Shown in pieces: positions 20,545 through 32,498 of a DNA stretch of 64,000 nt. The stretch is from Cryptomeria japonica (lineage: Eukaryota; Streptophyta; Pinopsida; Cupressales; Cupressaceae): assembly GCF_030272615.1 (NCBI RefSeq), contig NC_081408.1, positions 762,778,673-762,842,672 on the forward strand, written 5' to 3'. The notes beneath the pieces were generated by a model that saw only the letters and a program-made list of their open reading frames with translations, ran no database searches and was not told the DNA's origin. The stretch's first letter is position 1; each line of letters starts with the position of its first letter. Position numbers and translations under genes: made by a program.

Positions 20545-23500
20545 TTGCACCTGTCCCTTTAATATTTTGGTTTTCGCTTGATAGAGGTGTAATATTCTGA
20601 AACAGATTTAATTGCAGGTTGTGAAAGCATTTTGTTAATCAGTCAATCAAAGGGGTTTCATAATGTGCACGCTAATGGAAAATATTCTGCTTTCTTTTCA
20701 ACATTTATTTCTTTGCATGCCTTGTTTTGGATGTTAACATTCTTGCATTCTCTGTTATTCTTCATGCATTTGTTGTTGTTCTCTGTGTGCATTATCTGCA
20801 AATTGTAAATATGGATCAAAATGGATTTATATTTCAAAAATGATTTTATATCTTTTGTTTTATGGCGGATTTGAAATAGTTTTGAATGCTTCCTAATGCC
20901 TTACTTTTGCCTGAAGATCTCTGCAGACACTAAACATACCATGCAACACATTTTGTATGCATTCTTACCAGCCCTCGTGCATTTCCTGCAATCGTTACAT
21001 TCCACGCGATAAAGTTTGTATGAGGCGTTACTTTGAAAGTTCACATCGCAGTGTTTATGCTTCCCATTTTACATGCAAATATCCATAACTCATACGCCTT
21101 ATTTAGCCTCCTCCTGCCTTGTTTTCAGCAACCATTGCAGGCTTGTCTCTGTCCACGTAATGCTACTTTATTTTTGGCTTTATCGCTTTGAATCAAAAAC
21201 AAAGAATATGGTCCTCACGTTTTGCATGCTTTTATAATTATTAAGTGGGGTAATAGTTTTTGTGGGGTAATAGTTTCAGAAAAAGTTTTTGTTTAGTTTT
21301 TCGTTTTAGTGGGTTAATGGTTTTTAAAGTAGTTTTGTTTTGAATGTGATTTTTTCAAAAAAAACAAAGTAGTTTTAATTTTTGGTTTTGTATTTTTTTT
21401 TTAAGGTTAGTTTTTAGTTTGTTTGGAATTTAGTTTTTGTTTTTTTGTTTTAATTAGTATTTAGTTTTTGTTAGTAATTAGTTTTGTTTTATTTTGTTTG
21501 TTTGTTTTTTAATTCTTAATTAGTTTTTGTTTAGATTTGTTAATTTAGAATAAGTTTAGATTTAGTTAGTTTGTTTCTATTTTTTAATTAGATTAATATT
21601 GTTTTATTTAGTTCAGTTCATTAAATAAGATTAGTTCGTCAATTAGAATAGTTTGTTTTATTGTAGATTAAATTTTGTTTATTAATGAGATTAATTTGTG
21701 ATTTTAGACTAATTTGTTCTTAGTCTAGGAGGTTTTTTTTTTAGGTTAGACTGACTTCATTTTTATTTTCTTTTTCTTTTTCTATTTAGACTAATTTGTT
21801 AGCTAGTTATTGGGTGTGATTGCTTGTTGTGCTTGTTTCAATATTTGGAGCTAATCTTTTGAATTTTGGTTTGTGCAGGTTCACTCTGATGGCATCCAAT
21901 CTCGTGTTTCGAAGGCAATATCTTGAAACTACTAACATTGTTTGACGTAGGATGCATGTTGAAGAAATGGTGATTTGAAACAGATTGTTTGATCTTTTTA
22001 ACTTAGATCACATTTCGAATTGGTGTTTTAAAATTAATCAGTGTCTTTTGTGTCTTGAGCAATAGGTTGTTTTTGTTTTACCTTTTAGAGGGCCTACCTC
22101 CCAAGAAGCCCTTAAGGCTCGGTTAGAGGGAACGACCCAAGTGGTAATGGGCTAAAGCCAAGCTCTTCCGAACCACTATAAATAAATGTGCTTGTGACGA
22201 AAGTTGCAAGCAATGAGTGCTGATTAGTTCATACCGACGGCATGTCTCCCCATAAACCCTATAGAGCGCAACCTCTATAGGTTGGGAGCCTTCCTTAATG
22301 GAGCGTACGCTGCTGCATGTATGGCCACTCGAACGGATGCCCTTACTAGACACCTTTTGTGTTAGAAGCCAAAATCCTTCTAGTTGTTGACGCAGGAGGT
22401 CGGACCTCTGAAGCGGCTCAAATTCTTACAGTTCTTAGTAGAGATACAAAGTTCACCACAAGGAGTTTTCGTGGGGACTGATGCTTGGCTGCCCCGGAGA
22501 AGTGAGTGCCGAGGGTGGAGCCAGTGGGATCAAGCATCTAAGTATCCGCTCTGAACTGCGTAGCTCGGGGTAACCCCCCAAGTGAGATTCAACAACTATT
22601 GTCCTGGCCAACCTTAGGATTGTGCTTGAATGTGTTTTCATTGCAAAATCAAACAAACAATCTATCTACCATGTTTTCTGAATGTGTGCACAAACAAACA
22701 AGAACATTTCACAATCAACACCACACCGGAAATTGAAACACTTTACAAAAACCTTGGTCTAAGCTTTGAAGTATCCATCCACATTGTAAAACAACATTGT
22801 CCTTGAAACATTGAATTTGTGTTCTCAAAACAATCATTTCAAATCTCTTGAGACATCGCTTTTGAAGTTCTGATCTTTTAGGTCCTCACATAGTCACATC
22901 ATTTTAGTTTCCCATCCCCTTTTCGATCCTTGCATAGTCTTCACCTAGTTTTACCTTTCATCCTTGCATATCTTATTTAATCATACCTAGTCCTTGCATA
23001 CCACTCCTAGAATAAACTTTTGCATAGCTTTGCATACCACCATTAGGTTGTACCCTTGCATAATACCCATGATCTTTGCATAGCCTTCCATCATTCCTTT
23101 AGGACATAACCTTAAACCTTCCATAAGTGCCTTAGGTCATTTCATCATTGATCCTAGCATTTCATTATTATTTGCATACCAAAATCAAAAATTAAAAAAA
23201 ATTAAAAATAAAAAAAATAAAAAATAAAAAACAGTGCTTGCACTTGGGATTTCTCATCTTAGGTCTGACATCAACTTTTGATCATCAATCCCCCTTATCA
23301 CTTGAGGTGCATCTTCCTTGAGTTAGGGAATCTATCAGTGTCTTTGAGTTGGTATTCCGCTTGGAGTTCATCATCTCCTATCATATCATGCCCTCTCTTT
23401 GATAACTTATCCTTGTGTCTATCCATCATATCACAACTAACCTCACATTGCAAATATTTTTTAGACCTAGAGTATCCTATTCCTTGCATCAAACATCCCC

Positions 23501-23741
23501 ATATGCCATTTAGGGTTTAGTTGCACTTCACTTTCCTATCATATAGATCGCATTTTGCATCAACCCTTTAGCACATTCCCATCTCAATCATGTCACATAG
23601 ATTAGATTTTTTTCATTAATCCTTATCACATCCTAATCTCACTCATACCATATAGTTCCCCCTTTGCACTTTAGGGTTTGCATCATACCTAGAGTCTCAT
23701 ACATTGTCCTAGGTCAAAGATCAGAACTATAATAAATATCC
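20545..23741 (+). other. Leader of the nested element, no gene
   Basis: Long 5' leader without a credible frame. 21240-21800 is a T/G-rich low-complexity tract (GTTTTTGTTTAG type). 22088-22620 is a GC-richer block (GGGAACGACCCAAGTGG ... GCTCGGGGTAACCCCCC) unlike its neighbours, a candidate structured leader or packaging region. 22870-23230 repeats CTTGCATA phrases, and 23190-23235 is an A-rich run. Confidence 0.6.
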
Positions 23742-24486
23742 ATGGCTACTTTGGCCCAACACATTCAAGATCTCAAGAGAGAAATATATGACATTCAAGT
23801 TCAACAAAATGAATTAATGACCCCTTTTGAGAAACAAATTCATGATATCAATAGTGACAAACTTTAAGGAATGCTAAAACGACTATATAAGGTGGAACAA
23901 CAAATAACTGAAAATCAAAAGCCAAATCTCAAGAAAGATCACATGAATTCTTCACTAAGACAACAAGACATTTGTTCTAAGTATCCCCTAGATAGACAGT
24001 TTACACCATTGGGGCAATCTATTGAGTCGGCTTTGAAAGAGCTTCTTGAGCATAATCTTATCATACTGCCTAACAAGACTACATGGGGATGTGAATTTTT
24101 GAGCAATTATTGTGAATATCATATACATAACAAACATAAAACTTTAGATTGCATGGAACTAAAACATAAGATTCAAGACCTCCTTAATAATGGTATCATT
24201 GAAATTGAAGATCCTAATGACTCGTCTATAGAGAAACAAGTCAGTGTTCCTAAGAATGATCAAAATAATACACCTATGTCTAGCAACGCTCCATATGTGG
24301 CCTCCATCTCTTCCACGATGCCTTCATCTCCTAAAACTTTTCAACAACAATCCATACCATCTCCTTCAAACAATGAACCTAATGGTGAAACTTCTCATGT
24401 TGAATCTCCAGGGCTATCAACAGTACAAATCCAAGCTAACCCATTATTTTATACAAATCCTTTATACAAGTCAGATATCTTAGATC
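23742..24486 (+). pseudogene. Partial gag of the nested element
   Basis: ATG at 23742 opens a coiled-coil-like amino end (MATLAQHIQDLKREIYDIQV). TAA at 23865 breaks it, and the same frame continues to the knuckle region (YCEYHIHNKHKTLDC, matching element 1's CEFHKSKGHKTGNC) and a Ser/Pro/Asn-rich tail. The ~130-residue capsid core found in element 1 is absent. The frame then runs directly into the truncated 3' LTR (DLKKTIASCVCFREQ is LTR sequence). Confidence 0.75.
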
Positions 24487-24699
24487 TCAAAAAAACCATA
24501 GCTTCTTGTGTGTGCTTCCGAGAGCAATATTATCTACATAAGATCTTGGTTTAAGGAGTGCAAAGGAGTGGATTATGTAACATGCATGTGTGTTCTTAGT
24601 TTAGATTTTAAGTTGCATGTGTGTTTTTGACAGGAAAAACTTCATTGTTGGATGTTGGAAGATTGAATCTTGTGTTCAAACCCATTTCCTCCATCTACA
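24487..24699 (+). repeat. Truncated 3' LTR of the nested element
   Basis: Matches the last part of the 5' LTR, beginning at AAAAAACCATAGC. The gag sequence joins at CTCAAAAAAACC versus the LTR's CTCCAAAAAACC, a short shared run typical of an end-joining deletion that removed pol, the polypurine tract and most of the LTR. Confidence 0.85.
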
Positions 24700-24704
24700 G
24701 CAAT

Positions 24705-26394
24705 CAATCAGAAGATTTGTCTCTCAATTAGCAGATAGATGTCATATAGGCTACAATTTCCATGCACAAACAATACTGCAAAATATGAAGCATTGACTAT
24801 TGGGCTCAGAATGGCTATTGAATGGAATATAAAAGAATTACATGTCTATGGTGATTCAGACCTTATCATCAACTAAATAAATGATGATTATCAAACTAAG
24901 GATGACAAGCTCATGCCCTACAAATAGTTGGTAGAAGAGTTTAAAGAACACTTTGAAGAAGTATCATTCACTCAGATCCCAAGAAATGAGAATAAAGCAG
25001 TAGATACAATGGCTACAATAGCATCTCTCTTGTAGAATCAGGAGAATCAACAGTGTTGTGAATTCCTGGTGGAAGATATCTTAACCCCTACCATTCAATC
25101 CCAGCATACCTACATGATTTTCCATATATCGGGAACCAGACAATCCTTATACGGCCAAACTTATTAGTACTTAAAAGAGAATATCCTTCCTCCTAACCTA
25201 TCCCGCAATCAGAGAAGAAATTTTATCCGGCAGTCATCCCGCTATACTATTATTGTTGATACCTTATATAGGCGAGGTCTAGATAGCACTTTATTGAGAT
25301 GTCTCGAACAAGAAGAATCTGAAAAAGTTCTTAACGCAGTTCACACAGGTATTTGTGGCACACACTCAAGTGGATTAACACTAGCTAAGAAACTTCTTCG
25401 TATGGGTTATTATTGGCCTACTATGGAGAGAGATTCATTCACATATACCAAGAAATGCAGACAATGCCAAATTCATGGGAATCTCATTCATGCACCAACA
25501 CAAGAATTGTATCCTATGGCAGGATCATGGCCATTTTCTCAATGGAGCCTTGATTTGGTAGGTAAGATAAATCCTTCATCCTCTAATGGACATAAGTTCA
25601 TTCTGACTGCTACTAAATATTTTACTAAATGGATTGAAGTAGTACCTTTGACAAAAGTGACAGGAAAACAAATGTCATCATTCATCTTGAATTATATAAT
25701 ATGTCGCTATGGAGTTCCTATGACCATTATCACTGATAATGGACGACCATTAAAGAATCAAGATGTGAAGGAATTATGTGAGCAATTCCATATCCAACAT
25801 AGGTTTTCTACTCCATATTATGCACAACGAAATGGTCAAGTTGAGGCATCAAACAAGACTATCTTAAAAATCTTGAAGAAAATAGTCATTGAAGATGGAA
25901 AAGATTGGCACATTCAGCTAAATCTTGCTCTTTGGGCATACTGGACCAGCACAAACGGGGAAAACTTCATATTGCTTAGACTAAGGATCAAAAGCCATAT
26001 TACTAATAGAAGTGGAGATACCTTCTCTATGAGTTTCCTTGAAAGGCCTTATACCATAAGAAGAAGAACGAGTCTCTAGACTTCAAGAACTTGAGCTGAT
26101 CCAGCAACATTGCCAAAATGCAACAGATCATTTGAAGGTATATCAACAAAGAATGGCAAGAAGCTATAATCACAGAGTCAAGCCATGAATTTTTCAGATT
26201 AGAGATATAGTTCCAAGGGAGAATCCGATAAATCAGCAAGACCGAGAAAAGAAGGGTAAATTTGAACCAAATTGGCTAGGTCCTTTTGTCATAGTAGCAG
26301 TATATGGATCTTGAGCATACAAGTTATCTACCCCTAAAGGTGATTGGTTTGATGAACCTATCAATTCTATCCATCCCAAGAAATTCTATGCTTG
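24705..26394 (+). pseudogene. Element 2 second RNase H and integrase remnant
   Basis: After a short RNase H lead-in there is a deletion, then AKYEALTIGLRMAIEW and VYGDSDLIIN of the second RNase H, interrupted by four stops (24875, 24926, 25033, 25165). Integrase is open from 25294: HTGICGTH and CRQCQ zinc ligands, LDLVGK, IITDNGRPLKN and NGQVEASNKT. All three catalytic residues are kept here, unlike in element 1. Frame loss near 25950 and a TAA at 26077-26079 break the carboxy end, which resumes in another frame (REKKGKFEPNWLGPFVIV) to the TGA at 26392-26394. Confidence 0.88.
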
Positions 26395-28202
26395 AGATAT
26401 AAAGTCCTGGAAAAATCAATAAAAAGCATATAAAATCTTGAAGAAATCAGTAAAAATCAGAAGAGCAGAAAATCCCTAAAAAGCATAAAACAACAACAAC
26501 AAAAAAAAATAGACAGTGAAAACCTGGTAAACAGGCACTATCTAAAAACTGAGTTCTTTAATCTATGAGATCGCTTTGCGCACAAATCTATCCATCCTTT
26601 CGCGTCTATCACTTACATCTATCCTAGCTCATCCATTTCATCTTTCGCATCCATTGCTTTGAACCATTTAGCAGGAAATATGCAGCTTACCAACAGTTAT
26701 CAATCTTTGACACACTTGTCGTAGTCATTGTCTTAGATTTTATCAAAATCAATCAATCGGCATTTCTATCCAACCATGGTTTGGATCTTGATCAATTTGC
26801 ACATCCATAATCAATTTTTGTTTCCGTTGAAAAATACTAATTCCTTTTGATAAGGTGATCTTTTGAATCTTTGAAAAATCCAAAACATTCAGAAAACATA
26901 GAAAAAACAAAAACACCTAGGATTTTGAAACAGATAACGACCAATAAAGCAGCGAAGATCAAGGCATTTTTATAACAATTGAATCGTGAACCTCAGGATA
27001 TAAAGATTCAACCAACAAGTAATAAAAGATTATCAATGATCATTCATCAAGATGATTATATCAGTTAATGACCATGAGAACATGTGAATGGCATACAAGA
27101 TACAATGTTTATATCTTTATTTTACTGCTAATCATGTATTCTATGTGACTCAAGGATGTCCATGACTAGAGAAGCTATAATGGGGCATGATTAGCTTTTT
27201 TTTTTTCATTGTTGTATGTGGTTCATCTCTTATTAAGGTATGTATTTTTCTAAGGATATGATTGGCAAACGATCAAGCAAGACGTTCTGAGTCATGCATG
27301 AAAGGGGATAATCTTTGTTCGTTCTACAAGAAATACTCAGGTCATCTTGATTCATTATATCAAGTTGCTTGTATAACCTTGCTATATCAAAATCCATGTA
27401 ATAAATACTCAAGTCAACTTGGATCATTATGTCAAGTTGCTTGTATTTTCTTACAACATTTTAACGCTCAATGATGAAATCAAGCATTGTTACAAGACAG
27501 CATATGAAGAATGGCAGTATCATTTTTAGTTAGATCATTTTAGATTAGCTCATTATTCAACTGAAGTATAAGCATTCATTGTTAGTTGCATTATAAGCAT
27601 TTCATTTCATTCAGAGATAAACGATCATAAATAAACGATCATAAATAAACATTGAGTATACTTAGACAAACAAAAATAATTTGCATTTGATCATTGTAGG
27701 TGCATTAATTTTTAGAATCATTTTAATCAAATCCATTTCATTTAGTTGCATTTTAATCATTGCATTAGTTTGAATTCCATTAAGTGCATTTCATTTAATC
27801 ATGTAGTATATCATCATTATTTGCATTATCATTGAAGTTCATTAAGATAATTTAATTGCATTTTTGCACTTAGATTCATAATCATTGGAAGCATTACATA
27901 TAAAAATCAAAAACATATCATGTAGATCATTTTCATTTGCATTTTCAAAATCAAGAATCAAAAGCATTCATCATTGCATCATATAAAACATCATCATGAA
28001 AATAAAAGAAAAGAAAATATAATCATCCATGTAATCAATGCATATAGATCATCATCATATAGAGTAACATGCATAATAAAAGACAATCATATAGAGTTAA
28101 TGTCTGCATATAGATCATCATAAAACAATAAAAAGTCCAAGTATACAATGATATCAGATCAAAATACAAGTGCCTCATCAATATAAATCAAGTCAAGGTT
28201 GC
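26395..28202 (+). other. Non-coding stretch after integrase, element 2
   Basis: No gene. A single GTG-AAAA-CCTG..CAGG-CAC hairpin stands near 26518-26540, the counterpart of the triple motif in element 1. 27143-27260 matches the conserved block at 7903-8035. A direct repeat of about 72 bp lies at 27329-27440 (AAATACTCARGTCA ... CAAGTTGCTTGTAT twice). 27500-28150 is rich in CATTT/ATCAT words. Confidence 0.6.
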
Positions 28203-29800
28203 CCTGTGCCACTACCACTTGACTTTGTCTGTCTCTGTGGTTGTGGGCAAGAAGATCCTCCTGATGCCTGTCTCACACGATCACCACTCCTCTGAGGAGG
28301 TCCCGTGACTCCACCACTGCTAGTATCCATCCTCACAGTGGTATGATAGCTACCTGCCCTCTAGCTCTCTAAGACTAAATCCTCATATAATCGTTTCCAG
28401 TGTGATGGCTCCTTCCCGGCCAGAAATAGTGCTCTAATGGTATTAGCTGAGAGAGTACCTGATCCAACATGTTGAATATGATCAAGGAGACTCTGAGTAT
28501 CTTGTTGTCTCCTAACCGTGATGTCTCTCTCTATCATGAGTGTTTGTACTTGTGCTCTAAGTTGATCTATCTATGCTCTGAGAATATCCAGGGTCTCTTG
28601 CTCTGACACATCCTCTGAGGAACGTGACCCTCAATCCCCTCATCTCCACCTCCCTATCTACCTGTTGGAATCTCAGCCTGAGTAGCTCTCAGAACCCGTC
28701 ATCTAATAGGTGGAACATGATCCTCTAGATCCTCATCCTCTCGACAATGAGCTGCAATAACCCTAGGGTCTGGTTGAATCTGATCAAAATAAATGCCTCT
28801 CCTGCAACCCCCATCCAATCCAGTAATCCTGCCTCCTTCTATAGAGGGTAACCCTCTCACTGATCTCATCCCTGACTATCATGTTGTCTCCTCAAAGCCA
28901 TGTCTCTCTCTGTCATGAGTGTCTGTACTTGTGTTCTAAGCTGATCTATCTATGTTGTGAGACTATCCAAGGTCTCCTGCTCTGGCACATCCTACTAAGG
29001 AACATGACCCTCAATCCCCTCATCTCCACCTCTCTGTCCACCTATTAGAATCTCAGCCTGACTAGCTCTCAGAACCTGTCTTTGACTAAGTGGAACACAA
29101 TCCTCTAGATCCCCATCCTCTCCACCATGAGCTGCAATAACCCTAGGTTCTAGCTGAATTTTACCAAAATCAATGCCTCTCCCACAACCCCCATCCAGTC
29201 CAATAATCATGCCTCCTCCTATAGAGGGTAATCCTCTCACTGATCTCATCCCTACCCTTCCAATATCCCTCCCAATCCTTCCTACCTCTCTCCCACCCAT
29301 AGGAAATGGTCTCCCAATCCTGCCAACTAGTCCAAAAGGTCCTCAACACACTCTCAATCGACCTCCTCTCCGTTTGGGTCTCCTATCGCCTCTGCCTCCA
29401 TCTACTCCATCATCTCCAACACCTCTGGCTTCCTGAGAATCTCTAAGCTCTCATCTTCATCTTCGTCTCCTAATAATGGGATCATCTCAATTGTCATCCT
29501 CATCTCCTAAGCTGGGAGGCGGACCTGTTGGATCAATAATACGAGGAAATGGGTGTGAATGCATGTACTACACATAATCTACAGTAACCTCACCAGTAGG
29601 CAGGTGGAAAGTGTTATGCTCGCTATGCCATCTCTCTGCTAAGGCAGTCAACAATCCCCTATTATGGGTAATATCAGGCATATATAACAAGTGGTGTAAT
29701 CCACAAGCATCTATGTGTCTAATCTCAACTTGTGTAAGCTCTGGCACTAAGTGGTGCATGGTCGGGAATTTCTCCCGACACTCGAGAACATCAAGTTCTC
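28203..29800 (-). pseudogene. Antisense PMD gene exon 2, copy B, deleted
   Basis: From 29800 the minus strand gives the PMD start (HHLVPELTQVEIRHIDACGL, YMPDITHNRGLLTALAERWH, PTGEVTV). An ~835-bp deletion relative to copy A follows at 29583-29590 (the shared bases TAACCTCACC span the junction). The Gly/Arg-rich tail and the coiled-coil segment follow. The coiled-coil segment carries a 379-bp tandem duplication (28503-28881 and 28882-29260). Confidence 0.75.
28503..29260. repeat. 379-bp imperfect tandem duplication in antisense gene copy B
   Basis: TGTTGTCTCCT starts at 28503 and 28882, and the two units remain similar through ACCCTCTCACTGATCTCATC. Enough substitutions separate them to suggest an older event than the 309-bp duplication in element 1. 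Confidence 0.8.
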
Positions 29801-30562
29801 CTGTTTAACAAGAGAATTTGATCTTTATCAATCATCACTCATCTATCTATCAAATCAAAGAGATCTCTAATCCATCACATCAATAATTGGTACATCTATC
29901 AAATCAACCTAAAACTATCAATCATGGTTTTCTATCAATCAATGAGTTCAATCAAACTCTGTTATGCTCTTCATCAGAAACTAAATCGATTTCTTTGAGC
30001 TAATATTTCAAATCAAATCAAATTAAACCAATCAATCAATTATCCTATCAATCAACATTATCAAATTTCTATCAATCAAGACATCAATCGAATGCCTATC
30101 AATCATAATTGCGCATCAAAATGCATCAATCACATCATCAAAATGAATTTTAACATGAACAACATCAAACAAATTCATGTGAAGCATAAGCACTAATCTT
30201 TCTAACGAAAGCACTATTCTATTGAACACAGGTGTTGAAACACAGATATGTGTGAACCTGTTTTCGCAAAAGCGTTAACCCTTGGAACATAGGCGTGAAA
30301 CAGTCATTAGCGCTACCCTTTTTCACATATGCACAAACACTCAAAGCATAAGCGCTGACATAACAAATGCGCTAACATACATCTTAAAAGCGTGAACAAA
30401 ACAAACACATGCTCTAAAACTCGCAAAAGCGCTAACATACAAAAACAAACGAGCTAACATAAAGCCGAAAATCGAATAAAATTCAAAATAGCCACACACG
30501 CACCGAAAAAACATGGAAAATTGTATGACAAGTTGCAAAACAGCTTGGGATAAGGTACATAC
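29801..30562 (-). other. Intron of antisense PMD gene, copy B
   Basis: Donor GTATGT from 30562 and acceptor GTTAAACAG ending at 29801, 762 bp. It has the same two internal parts as copy A (TATCAATCAA-rich, then the GCGCTAAC array). Exon 2 phase is one base off in this decayed copy. Confidence 0.6.
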
Positions 30563-30637
30563 CAGATATTCATACTCAACAGGTCATTGATATCATCGAA
30601 CGCGCTCAAATCGATGGTTCTCGAATGGGATCACCAT
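30563..30637 (-). pseudogene. Antisense PMD gene exon 1, copy B
   Basis: 25 codons from ATG at 30637 to a GTATGT donor, with two TGA stops. The sequence MVIPFENHRFERVR aligns with MAFIHRFDRVRRFQ of element 1. TATAAAA lies on the minus strand at 30720-30714. Confidence 0.65.
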
Positions 30638-30953
30638 TTCGCCACCTCACCAAAGACAATTCTCTTCACAAGCTGACAAGGATGCAAATGAGATTAAAAT
30701 TACCTTCGGTTAATTTTATATTTGGACAGGTAATTAATGCTATTAAAATGGGGCAATTTTATTTATTTTTCACAAATGAATTTAATTAAAGGACCTTTTC
30801 AATTATCATGAGATCAATCGCTTATCCATTTTTTTTCAACAAATTTCACTATCAATCTCCCGAGGGGGCACACAATCAGGATTTTTTATCTCCATTAGGC
30901 GCACTATCAATACTTGATTTAATCTTTGAAACAATGTTGTCTCAACATTATTT

Positions 30954-30968
30954 CAAAGAGGGGCAAAA
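30954..30968 (+). other. Polypurine tract, element 2
   Basis: CAAAGAGGGGCAAAA, identical to copy A, directly before LTR B. Confidence 0.85.
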
Positions 30969-32082
30969 TGTATACACGTAAAAACGGCTATGAGCAATTA
31001 AATAAATATTTAATATTTATTTAATAATTATTCTTCTATTAAATAGCTAATTTGAAAAGATTAATTTATTTAATTCATTTCATGTCTTTCTATTAATTAA
31101 TTTAATTGAAACATTTTATTAATTAATTCATTTGTCCTATTCTTCTAATCAATTAATTAAATATATAATATTTAATGGTTATACTTATATCCTATAGTCT
31201 CAATTATTAAATGATTTCTAAATTATTTAATTTCATTTCCAACTCATTGTTCCATCTCCACTTCATCTTTCCTTTGCCAACTCATCCACCATGTGGCTAA
31301 ATTAATTCAACAAAATTAAAATAAATAAATCATTTGTTAGCCACTTATCTTCAACCTGCAAAACAAATAAAATATTGTGTACAATATTGTCTATGTACAC
31401 ATATTTTTTTAACCTTCTTCTATATTCTCTCCAACATCCCTACATCTTAGGAAGGACTTGAGTCCACTTGTCCTCTCATGCCTAAATCTTCTCCAGCCAT
31501 CCCTAGATTTCTTCAGTCAGCAACCCAGTCAAGGTGAGATTAGTGACACTTGTCTTCTCCTTCCCCCTTTCTCTCGACCTTCACCTTTGTTCACAGCTAT
31601 CCAAATCTACAAATCTGATCATGACCATTGCTCTAGGACACATCATCTTATCCTCTCAGGGTCTATAAATATGGGAGTTTGAGTTGAGAAAGAGTTATTC
31701 TTCAAGTGAGTTTTCAAGTTAACCATTTGTGAAAACTTATGCATATGTGAGTTTTAATCTTGAAGCAATTAGCATTTTAGCATAATCATTTAGTTTTAAA
31801 TCATTTGCATTGCATATCATAGTATTAGTTATATGTCCATTCTTCATATGCCATCTTGGAAGCTATCAGTGCTTGTCTGAGAGCACATCATCTGCAACCA
31901 GGAACAGGGAGTTAGGACACAATGAGACTTAAATCATGAAATTAATAATATGGTTTTTATTTTAATATTCATTTCATGTAGTTTCATTGGTTGAGTTTGG
32001 ATTTTCTGTAGCATTTCCTTTGTATTTTGTGAAACTAATATGTTGCAGGTAGTATTCTGATGATGAAATTCAAGTCGACACA
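30969..32082 (+). repeat. LTR B (3' LTR of element 2)
   Basis: TGTATACACG to CGACACA, about 1.11 kb. TATA box CTATAAATAT is at 31663-31672. The end is placed at the last position shared with LTR A. Confidence 0.85.
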
Positions 32083-32498
32083 GGGGAGATATCGTCAATA
32101 TTACTATTTGTAAGGGTATTGTCATAATTATTTTCATCTGGGTAGTTGTTATGATTGTTTTGTTTGTAATTTACCCAAAATTGATTTTTATTTTATTTTA
32201 TTTAGTGAAGTCTAGTAGTACTTGGCAAAGCCTATACCTTGGGAAATAGGGTAAACTAGTTTTCGCATTATAGTCATACATTGTTGAGTAAAGGAACTTG
32301 ATTTGACTAGAGAATTTGAGTGGATAGAAGGAACTGTGAAACTAGGTGAGTTGAGGATGTAATGAAGCAAGTTGAGTTAAAAATTGGGCTAAAGATTTGG
32401 CTAAAATTGGAAATTGGCAAGAATTATTAGACGAAGATAGTTTAATTGCAGTAGAAGGCAGACGAACAAGCAAATTAAGGAGTTAAGAAAAAGGCAAA
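32083..32498 (+). other. Flank and possible leader of the next remnant, no gene
   Basis: AT-rich, no frame of note. The sequence begins abruptly at the LTR B end. It contains a G/A-rich stretch (TTGAGTGGATAGAAGG ... GGTGAGTTGAGG). Confidence 0.5.

Larger units (their letters stand above)
19809..24699 (+). mobile_element. Nested non-autonomous Tat-like LTR element, TSD GCAAT
   Basis: Inserted in element 2 pol: GCAAT occurs at 19804-19808 and 24700-24704. The insert begins TGTAGACACAT and ends ATCTACA. It has a 716-bp 5' LTR (19809-20524), a primer binding site, a 3.2-kb leader, a partial gag and only the last ~213 bp of the 3' LTR. No protease or pol is present, so it must have been mobilised by another element before it lost sequence. 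Confidence 0.9.
19319..32082 (+). mobile_element. Tat-lineage LTR retrotransposon (element 2), internally deleted and nested
   Basis: Linker, RT end, [nested element 19809-24699], RNase H lead-in, second RNase H, integrase, non-coding region, antisense PMD gene copy B, polypurine tract and LTR B follow in the order of element 1. Most of gag, protease, the RT core and the first RNase H are deleted. Where its 5' LTR should be, the inverted LTR fragment 18900-19318 stands. Confidence 0.8.
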
